From Sedimenticola sp. (GTDB lineage Bacteria; Pseudomonadota; Gammaproteobacteria; Chromatiales; Chromatiaceae): 12,689 bases of DNA. Below are positions 6,133 through 12,689 of the stretch, piece by piece (the stretch's first letter is position 1; each line of letters opens with the position of its first letter). The stretch spans positions 2,665 through 15,353 of the forward strand of contig JALVUB010000307.1 of the NCBI GenBank assembly GCA_027023915.1. Direction: 5' to 3'. Under the pieces are notes generated by a model. That model did not search any database. It was not told where the DNA came from and saw only the letters and a program-made list of their open reading frames with translations. The position numbers were made by a program, and so were the translations under genes.

Positions 6133-7545
6133 TCAGGCGGCGGCAGCGGCGGCGGTGCCACGCTGGGCCACGGCCTGACGCACGGTCATGATCACGTTGA
6201 AGAGCATGATGGCGCCGCCGGTCCAGTAGATCATGCCGCCGATTGCGCGCATCACATAGTAGGGGTGCATGGCGGCGACGGATTCGGCGAAGGTGTAGGT
6301 CAGGGTGCCGAACTCGTCGTAGTCACGCCACATCAGGCCCTGCATGATGCCGGACACCCACATGGCGGTGATGTAGACCACGGTGCCGATGGTGGCCAGC
6401 CAGAAGTGGGTGTTCACCAGCTTGGCGGAGTACATGCGGGTGTTCCACAGTTTCTCCGTCAGGTGGTAGAGGGCGCCGGATGCCACCATGGCGACCCAGC
6501 CCAGGGCGCCGGAGTGGACGTGGCCGATGGTCCAGTCGGTGTAGTGCGACAGCGCGTTCACCGTCTTGGAGGACATCACCGGGCCTTCGAAGGTGGACAT
6601 GGCGTAGAAGGCCAGGGACATGATGAGGAAGCGCAGGATGTAGTCGGTGCGCAATTTGTCCCAGGCGCCCGACAGGGTCATCATGCCGTTGATGGCGCCA
6701 CCCCAGGAGGGGATGATCATGGCCAGGGAGACGGCCGCGCCGAGAGAACCGGTCCAGTCGGGGAGGGCGGTGTACTGAAGGTGGTGCGCGCCCAGCCAGA
6801 CGTAACCGAACATCAGCGCCCAGAAGTGCAGCACCGAGAGCCGGTAGGAGAAGACCGGGCGGTTGGCCTGCTTGGGCACGAAGTAGTACATGATGCCGAG
6901 GAAGCCGGCGGTGAGGTAGAAGCCCACTGCGTTGTGGCCCCACCACCACTGGATCATGGCGTCCTGCACGCCGGAGAAGAGGGAGTAGGACTTGAACAGG
7001 CCCACCGGGATGGCCAGGCTGTTGACCACGTGCAGGTAGGTGATCATCACGAACATGCCCATGAAGAACCAGTTGGACACATAGATGTGGCTGGTCTTGC
7101 GCTTGGCGATGGTCATGATGAAGTTGAAGCCCCAGGCCAGCCAGACCACGGCGATGGCCAGGTCGATGGGCCACTCCAGCTCGGCGTACTCCTTGGCCTG
7201 GGTGAGGCCCAGGGGCAGGGTGATGACCGCCGAGACGATGATGGCGTTCCAGCCCCAGAAGACGAACCAGGCCAGCTTGTCACTCCACAGCGAGGTGGAA
7301 CCGGTGCGCTGTACCGAATAGAAAGAGGTGGCGAACAGCGCGCAGCCGCCGAAGGCGAAGATCACCGCATTGGTGTGCAGCGGGCGCAGTCGCCCGAAGG
7401 TGATGTAGGGGATATCGAAGTTGAGGAACGGCCAGGCCAGTTCCGAGGCAATGTAGACACCCACCAGGGTGCCCACCACCAGGTAGACGACGGCCATGAT
7501 GGTAAACCATCGCACGACGTCGAAGTTATACTTTGTTTCTTCCAC
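6133..7545 (-). CDS. ccoN: CcoN, catalytic subunit of cbb3-type cytochrome c oxidase
   Basis: The heme-copper subunit that reduces oxygen to water and pumps protons in the inner membrane. The start is the GTG at 7545, with GGGAGG 5 nt upstream, giving 470 aa. Twelve or so hydrophobic helices are visible. Metal ligands are all present: His57 and His344 (heme b), His342 (heme b3), His204, His254 and His255 (CuB), and Tyr248, the residue cross-linked to a CuB histidine in this family. Each lies exactly three positions before the corresponding P. stutzeri residue as I recall that numbering. The protein ends in six alanines. It heads the run ccoNOQP. Confidence 0.98.
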   Translation of the reverse strand: MEETKYNFDVVRWFTIMAVVYLVVGTLVGVYIASELAWPFLNFDIPYITFGRLRPLHTNAVIFAFGGCALFATSFYSVQRTGSTSLWSDKLAWFVFWGWNAIIVSAVITLPLGLTQAKEYAELEWPIDLAIAVVWLAWGFNFIMTIAKRKTSHIYVSNWFFMGMFVMITYLHVVNSLAIPVGLFKSYSLFSGVQDAMIQWWWGHNAVGFYLTAGFLGIMYYFVPKQANRPVFSYRLSVLHFWALMFGYVWLGAHHLQYTALPDWTGSLGAAVSLAMIIPSWGGAINGMMTLSGAWDKLRTDYILRFLIMSLAFYAMSTFEGPVMSSKTVNALSHYTDWTIGHVHSGALGWVAMVASGALYHLTEKLWNTRMYSAKLVNTHFWLATIGTVVYITAMWVSGIMQGLMWRDYDEFGTLTYTFAESVAAMHPYYVMRAIGGMIYWTGGAIMLFNVIMTVRQAVAQRGTAAAAAA

Positions 7546-7658
7546 GGAAGCCTCCCAAGTCTCGAAAAAACAACCCAAAATTTCCCACGGGCACCTCGGT
7601 TGACCGGAGTGGCCGCGGCAGCGACCCATTTTCGGTCAGATGGTTCCCGACGATGCCG

Positions 7659-7699
7659 ATTATACCGGGAACAGAATATTCGCATATGAGAAATATCAG
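7659..7699 (-). promoter_or_regulatory. probable ccoN promoter with FNR-like half site
   Basis: On the minus strand a perfect TATAAT lies at 7664-7659, within GGTATAATCGG, and there is no good -35 hexamer, as expected for an activator-dependent promoter. CTGATATTTCTCAT (7699-7686) fits TTGAT-N4-ATCAA at 7 of 10 positions with the TGA and TCA cores intact. Its centre is 28.5 bp before the first base of the -10, within 1 bp of class II FNR spacing. The predicted start near 7652 leaves a leader of about 106 nt before ccoN. Confidence 0.5.
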
Positions 7700-7714
7700 T
7701 TTTTTGCCCTTCGA

Positions 7715-7728
7715 TTGACATTTGTCAG
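7715..7728. promoter_or_regulatory. FNR/FixK-like dyad TTGACATTTGTCAG upstream of ccoN
   Basis: The half sites TGAC and GTCA are symmetric around a 4-bp spacer, matching the TTGAY-N4-RTCAA pattern of FNR/FixK-type sites at all but one outer base. It is 29 bp upstream of the CTGATATTTCTCAT site and lies between the second regulator gene and ccoN. A Crp/Fnr protein is the likely binder; which of the two local regulators is unknown. Confidence 0.5.
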
Positions 7729-7770
7729 ATTTGGGGGTGGAGCGAAGAGGAATTTCGCGTGCCCGAGGTG

Positions 7771-8484
7771 TCAGGCAGCGGTAAAAAGGGCGGCAAGCGC
7801 GTCGGGGTCGAGAATCCGAACCTGCCGGGTTCGCACCCGCACCAGATTTTTGTCGGCGAGCCGTTTGAGAAGGCGGATGACGGTTTCCGGCGCCAGGCCG
7901 AGATAACTGGCGATCTCTTCCCGCGACATGGGCAGCCGGTATTCCAACGCCGGAAAGCCGTGACGCTGGTAACGCTGACCTATGTTAAAAAGGAAAGCGC
8001 CAATGCGCTGCTCGGCGTTGGGAAGTCCGGTGATGAGGCGTTCTTTTTGCAGTTGGCGCGCATGGCTGGCGGCGGCCGAAAGCAGGTAGTTCTTTACCTG
8101 TAGCCGTTCTTCCGGGTCGAGCAGCGCCTCCATGCGCGCAAGGTCAAGCTGGCAGAGAGAGCCATCTTGCAGCGCCACTGCCTTGTGGCTATGGCGTTCC
8201 TCGCCCAGATCCTCGATTCCCACCACTTCGCCCGGCAGGTGGAAGCCGCGCACCCGCTCCGCCTGATTGGCGCCGTAGCTGATGCAGGCTCCGGAATGGA
8301 CCAGGTAGAGATGGCGTACCTGATCGCCGGCGTTGAAGATGGTTTGTCCCTTTTCGATGGGGTGGTTACGGATCACCACCTGTTCGAGCGTCTCCTGTTT
8401 TGGAGACTCCAGCCCCAGCACCAGCGCGGTGTTATAGAGCGCGCAGTTGCGGCAGAGAACGATGGGTATGTGTCGCGGGGACAT
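7771..8484 (-). CDS. divergent Crp/Fnr-family regulator with incomplete Fe-S cysteine set
   Basis: A 237-aa regulator: N-terminal cysteines, a cyclic-nucleotide-binding-like beta-roll (about 35-115), a dimer helix, and a C-terminal winged helix-turn-helix (MSREEIASYLGL, 186-197). Cys11, Cys14 and Cys111 align with three of the four Fe-S ligands of E. coli FNR, but the third ligand position (C29 in E. coli) is Ala20; a separate Cys67 is present. In the recognition helix the FNR pattern E-x-x-S-R reads E200-T-V-I203-R204. The ATG at 8484, 16 nt after the fnr stop, has a weak GGTGG. It is probably co-transcribed with fnr. An Fe-S cluster may be altered or absent and DNA preference may be shifted. 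Confidence 0.88.
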   Translation of the reverse strand: MSPRHIPIVLCRNCALYNTALVLGLESPKQETLEQVVIRNHPIEKGQTIFNAGDQVRHLYLVHSGACISYGANQAERVRGFHLPGEVVGIEDLGEERHSHKAVALQDGSLCQLDLARMEALLDPEERLQVKNYLLSAAASHARQLQKERLITGLPNAEQRIGAFLFNIGQRYQRHGFPALEYRLPMSREEIASYLGLAPETVIRLLKRLADKNLVRVRTRQVRILDPDALAALFTAA

Positions 8485-8500
8485 GAGGGCCACCGGCTGC

Positions 8501-9259
8501 TCAGGGGGCGCGCAGCTTCTCCAGGCAGACGGTTTGATGTGAGAGCAGACCGTAGAGCTTCTCCAGGTCGAGAATCTCCACATATTTCCGATTAACCTTC
8601 AGGATACCCTCTTCCTGAAAGTGGGTGAAGAGCCGGCTCACTGTTTCCAGCGCCAGTCCGAGATAGGAGCCGATCTCCTGGCGAGACATGCTCAGGTTGA
8701 ACTCGGTTGCCGAAAACCCCCGGCTGTGGAGACGGATGGAAAGGCTCAACAGGAAAGCGGCAAGCCGTTCCTCGGCGGTGCTTTTGGAGAGCAGCGCCAT
8801 CAGGCTGGTGTCGTTGCTGATCTCCCGGCTTAGCAGCCTGAACATCTGGTGTTGCAGGTTGGGGATGGTGGCCGTGAGTTCCTCCAGGCGGTCGAAGGGG
8901 ATCTCGCAAATGGCGGAGGTTTCCAGCGCCTTGGCCGAGCAGATGTATTTGCCCAGTTCGATGCCGTCCAGGCCGATCACTTCCCCTGGCAAATGGAAGC
9001 CGATCACCTGTTCGGTGCCGTCGGGGCACTGGGTATAGGTCTTTACCGCCCCGGTTTTCACCACGAAGACGCTGTGGAACTTGTCGCCCGTCTGGAAAAG
9101 ATGGGCCCCCTTGCGCAGGGGGCGGTTGCGCTGGACGATGGAGTCCAGACGGTCTATGTCATCGCTCTCGAGGCCCAAAGGCAGACAGATGTTGGAGAGA
9201 CCGCAGCTTTTGCAGGCGATCTGTATCTTGTTGAGGGTGATGACTTTGTGTGCGGTCAA
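8501..9259 (-). CDS. fnr: FNR/ANR oxygen-sensing transcription regulator
   Basis: A 252-aa regulator close in layout to E. coli FNR (250 aa). Cys16, Cys19, Cys25 and Cys118 match the four ligands of the oxygen-labile 4Fe-4S cluster. The block GFHLPGEVIGLDGI and ETSAICEIPF are FNR-like, and the recognition helix ETVSRLF keeps Glu205, Ser208 and Arg209, the residues that read TTGAT sites. The start is a TTG at 9259 with only a weak ribosome-binding site; no ATG or GTG lies between it and Cys16. It probably activates the adjacent cco genes under low oxygen. A CTGAT-N4-ATCAA site upstream suggests autoregulation. Confidence 0.92.
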   Translation of the reverse strand: MTAHKVITLNKIQIACKSCGLSNICLPLGLESDDIDRLDSIVQRNRPLRKGAHLFQTGDKFHSVFVVKTGAVKTYTQCPDGTEQVIGFHLPGEVIGLDGIELGKYICSAKALETSAICEIPFDRLEELTATIPNLQHQMFRLLSREISNDTSLMALLSKSTAEERLAAFLLSLSIRLHSRGFSATEFNLSMSRQEIGSYLGLALETVSRLFTHFQEEGILKVNRKYVEILDLEKLYGLLSHQTVCLEKLRAP

Positions 9260-9286
9260 GGGGTTACACCATCTCTGGGGCGGGTG

Positions 9287-9326
9287 AATATGGCTCGATT
9301 TTCCCTTGATTTCTGATTGGGATCAA
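9287..9326 (-). promoter_or_regulatory. FNR box and possible -10 upstream of fnr
   Basis: TTGATCCCAATCAG on the minus strand (9326-9313) matches TTGAT-N4-ATCAA at 9 of 10 positions. CATATT (9292-9287; 4 of 6 matches) is a possible -10, 27.5 bp from the dyad centre, slightly shorter than class II spacing. The site lies 54-67 bp before the fnr TTG start. Autoactivation or autorepression cannot be told apart from sequence. The remainder of the gap to the methyltransferase gene (9327-9404) shows no gene. Confidence 0.55.
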
Positions 9327-9404
9327 TGATTTTTCGTTTTGATTGTGAACTCTGTAAAAAAGGCACGATTGTTGCTTGCGTCCCGCCAGCGCCGCCGGGC
9401 TTTG

Positions 9405-10232
9405 TTACGAGTTTTTCTCCGCGCAGATATAGCAGATCCAGCCGGCGTCGGCGTCAGCCTCGGTGGCGGGGTGGAATTCGCCATCGGGTTCGCCATCTTC
9501 GTCCCAGCCTTGCCAGTAGATGGTGACCTTGAATCCACACTCTTCCAGCAGATCGCGGATTTCCGGCAGGGTCCAGAGTCGCCAGTTGTAGCTGAAGGCG
9601 GGCGCCAGGCTGGAGCCGTCCTCGAAATGGAAGTGGATATGGCAGGTCAGATCATGGTCGATGGGGTTGAATCGGGCCTGCTCCCATACATAGGTGACCT
9701 CGCCCAGGGGGGTTTCGATTTCGCGTTCCTCCTCGCATTCGCTGAAGCTTTCATAGCCGCCGTAGGCGTCGAGAAAAAAGATGCCGTCTTCAACCAGAGC
9801 GGCATGGACGCGCTGGAAGTAGCGCTTCAGTTGGGCGCGCTCCTTGAACAGCCAATAGCTGAAGTTCATGGCCAGGAGGACGTCCACCGGCCCGGTTTCG
9901 GCTTCCATCACGTCGGCGTGGAGGAGGGTAATCCGCCGGACCCGGGCCGGCGTCAGGATGGCCAGGTTGTGGCTTCGCGCCCACTCCAGCACTTCCGCGT
10001 CCAGATCCACGCCGATGGCGCGATTCTGCTGGTGGCGGCGCACCCATTCGCAGCAGACATTGGCGGTGCCACAAAAGTCCTCCCGCAACAGCCGGGCTGG
10101 TCGTCTCCGCAACGCCTTGAAGGTCTCGGTGACGAAATCCACTTCCGCCTCGGCGCACTGCACCGAAAGCTCGTAAAGCTGATGACGATCGGCTTGTTTT
10201 GCCAGAGTGGGGGATTTTTTCCTGCGTGCCAC
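9405..10232 (-). CDS. class I SAM-dependent methyltransferase, substrate unknown
   Basis: A cytoplasmic methyltransferase with the Rossmann-type motif I (LLREDFCGTAN, 48-58), an acidic residue after strand 2 (GVDLD, 74-78), HADV (105-108), and the motif IV region DVLLAMNFSYWLF (117-129). The C-terminal half is rich in aromatic and acidic residues and ends near WICYICAEKNS. I know the domain but not the substrate. The GTG at 10232 (275 aa) is chosen because VARRKKSPTLAKQADRH fits the usual N-terminus of such proteins and an inferred promoter lies just upstream; frames open to 10307 with alternative starts at 10280 and 10307. It may be read through toward fnr, but the fnr promoter suggests separate control. 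Confidence 0.8.
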   Translation of the reverse strand: MARRKKSPTLAKQADRHQLYELSVQCAEAEVDFVTETFKALRRRPARLLREDFCGTANVCCEWVRRHQQNRAIGVDLDAEVLEWARSHNLAILTPARVRRITLLHADVMEAETGPVDVLLAMNFSYWLFKERAQLKRYFQRVHAALVEDGIFFLDAYGGYESFSECEEEREIETPLGEVTYVWEQARFNPIDHDLTCHIHFHFEDGSSLAPAFSYNWRLWTLPEIRDLLEECGFKVTIYWQGWDEDGEPDGEFHPATEADADAGWICYICAEKNS

Positions 10233-10243
10233 GGGATCGGAAA

Positions 10244-10272
10244 AACATAAGGTAATTGGAAAATCGTGCCAA
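10244..10272 (-). promoter_or_regulatory. possible promoter of the methyltransferase gene
   Basis: On the minus strand TTGGCA (10272-10267; 5 of 6 to TTGACA) and TATGTT (10249-10244; 4 of 6 to TATAAT) are separated by 17 bp. The predicted start near 10237 lies about 5 nt before the GTG at 10232, so the mRNA would be nearly leaderless, consistent with the lack of a Shine-Dalgarno sequence. Confidence 0.4.
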
Positions 10273-10306
10273 TATACCATCTTGATTTTGGTGGCAGGCA
10301 AGCCCA

Positions 10307-10315
10307 TGTTAGAAT
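10307..10315 (+). promoter_or_regulatory. possible extended -10 promoter of the FmdB-family gene
   Basis: TGTTAGAAT matches the extended -10 pattern TGnTATAAT with one mismatch and sits about 35 nt upstream of the ATG at 10351. The -35 region is weak, as is common with extended -10 promoters. The element is divergent from the methyltransferase promoter. Confidence 0.35.
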
Positions 10316-10350
10316 TCCAAAGTTTTCGGAATTGGAATGGAGGTCGTGAG

Positions 10351-10629
10351 ATGCCCTTTTACGAGTATCGTTGCGACGCGTGTGGCCACGAACTGGAAGC
10401 GTTGCAGAAGATGAGCGACGCGCCGCTCAAGGAGTGCCCGGAGTGTGGCGAGCCCAAGCTGGTGAAGCTGGTTTCTGCGGCTGGTTTCCGCCTCAAGGGC
10501 GGCGGCTGGTACGAGACCGACTTCAAGTCGGGCAAGAAAAAGAACTTGCACGACCCGGGCGAGAGCAAGAAGTCATCTTCCGAGTCCAAGGCCGGCGGCT
10601 GCGCCGAAGGTGGTTGTTGCTGCGCCTGA
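10351..10629 (+). CDS. FmdB-family zinc-ribbon protein
   Basis: A 92-aa protein with the N-terminal FmdB/CxxC-CxxC zinc ribbon: MPFYEYRC, Cys8-x2-Cys11 and Cys29-x2-Cys32, then the typical SAAGFRLKGGGWYETDFK stretch. The tail is Lys/Ser-rich and ends in a cysteine-rich GGCAEGGCCCA, which could bind metal. The ATG has GGAGGT with 6-nt spacing. The biological role of the family is not established. Its place upstream of aspS is common in gammaproteobacteria, although here a terminator separates the two. Confidence 0.9.
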   Translation: MPFYEYRCDACGHELEALQKMSDAPLKECPECGEPKLVKLVSAAGFRLKGGGWYETDFKSGKKKNLHDPGESKKSSSESKAGGCAEGGCCCA

Positions 10630-10656
10630 AGCCGGGCGAGACTTCCGGTCATCCCT

Positions 10657-10690
10657 GGCCCCGGCACCGCCGGGGCCTTGTTGTTGTTTC
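10657..10690 (+). terminator. Rho-independent terminator after the FmdB-family gene
   Basis: A 9-bp GC stem (GGCCCCGGC with GCCGGGGCC) and a 3-nt loop are followed by a T-rich tract TTGTTGTTGTTT. It starts 27 nt after the stop at 10629. It should end the zinc-ribbon transcript before aspS. Confidence 0.8.
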
Positions 10691-10727
10691 GCCGGGGATA
10701 CGCACCGGCTCATGTATAGACTGCTTA

Positions 10728-10807
10728 CGTAGGAGCGGTGTTCCCGCCGCGAACCAGGAGTGGCATGAGGTGTTTTCATTGTTCGGCGCGGGGACGCGCC
10801 TCCTACG
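10728..10807. repeat. inverted pair of REP-like sequences (REPIN-like)
   Basis: Two 27-bp units face each other: 10728-10754 begins CGTAGGAG and ends CGAAC, and 10781-10807 is the same kind of unit on the other strand (its complement begins CGTAGGAGG and ends CGAAC). Each has a GC-rich internal dyad. The head GTAGGAG and tail CGAA resemble REP elements spread by RAYT-type transposases in many gammaproteobacteria. They fill the space between the terminator and aspS. I see no clear aspS promoter in 10691-10849. Confidence 0.6.
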
Positions 10808-10849
10808 GCATACCGCTTGTTTTTGTCACATTTTCAAGGTAAGCAAGAC

Positions 10850-12634
<1,785 letters not shown>

Positions 12635-12643
12635 TCGATGCCT

Positions 12644-12668
12644 GTAGGTCGGGCTTCAGCCCGACGAA
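12644..12668. repeat. REP-like hairpin after aspS
   Basis: GTAGG, then a 7-bp stem (GTCGGGC/GCCCGAC) with a TTCA loop, then CGAA. This is a frequent intergenic element in gamma- and betaproteobacteria. It shares head and tail with the pair upstream of aspS but has a different stem. It lies 9 nt after the aspS stop and may also act on the 3' end of the mRNA. Nothing else is seen to the window end. Confidence 0.6.
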
Positions 12669-12689
12669 TCACGCGGCAAGGCTTGAAGG

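Noticed and set aside
6109..7689. 526-codon open frame on the plus strand opposite ccoN
   Set aside because: Its translation is low-complexity, rich in Gly, His, Asp and Val, and it lies exactly antisense to an unmistakable ccoN. It is a shadow of high-GC codon use.
8485..8583. 33-residue N-terminal extension of the second regulator
   Set aside because: It would overlap the end of fnr in another frame and places extra non-homologous residues before the Cys-x2-Cys motif. The ATG at 8484 gives the normal family length.
9340..9404. Rho-independent terminator for the methyltransferase gene
   Set aside because: The GC-rich stretch after the stop gives only a 4-bp stem with a long loop, and the T-run lies too far downstream.

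Overview
This window comes from a GC-rich bacterium, most likely a gammaproteobacterium. The clues are a canonical cbb3 oxidase cluster, a four-cysteine FNR/ANR regulator, and an FmdB-type zinc-ribbon gene next to aspS, an order common in that class. I cannot place it below class level. No tRNA, rRNA, CRISPR array or transposase gene was seen. Long open frames opposite the real genes are high-GC shadows and are omitted.

Layout. Everything from about 10.23 kb down to position 1 is on the minus strand. In transcription order it reads: SAM-dependent methyltransferase; an FNR/ANR regulator with all four Fe-S cysteines; a second, divergent Crp/Fnr regulator; ccoN, ccoO, ccoQ, ccoP (the cbb3-type cytochrome c oxidase); a 38-residue single-span membrane protein; ccoG, ccoH and ccoI (assembly and copper supply); and the first 11 codons of an unknown gene. 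On the plus strand are an FmdB-family zinc-ribbon gene, a Rho-independent terminator, a pair of inverted REP-like sequences, aspS, and another REP-like hairpin at the right end.

How it works together. CcoNOP form the high-affinity terminal oxidase: CcoN carries heme b, heme b3 and CuB, CcoO carries one heme c and CcoP two. CcoQ and probably the 38-aa protein are small accessory subunits. CcoG (cupric reductase), CcoH and CcoI (Cu P1B-ATPase) supply copper and help assembly. Two Crp/Fnr proteins lie directly upstream. FNR-like dyads (TTGAT-N4-ATCAA family) lie before the fnr gene, before ccoN and before ccoG, which suggests a local oxygen-responsive circuit. Hairpins after ccoP and before ccoG may separate expression of oxidase subunits from assembly factors.

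Most notable points. (1) ccoI ends about 160 residues early, without the GDGxND part of the P domain, and its last ~25 codons do not look like CcoI; the expected ccoS is also not next. (2) The second regulator lacks the third FNR cysteine and has Ile in place of Ser in the recognition helix. (3) An uncatalogued small membrane protein lies inside the cbb3 locus. (4) An 18-bp perfect hairpin with a competing third arm, next to a 14-bp perfect palindrome, precedes ccoG. (5) AspRS carries His and Gly at positions linked to non-discriminating enzymes.
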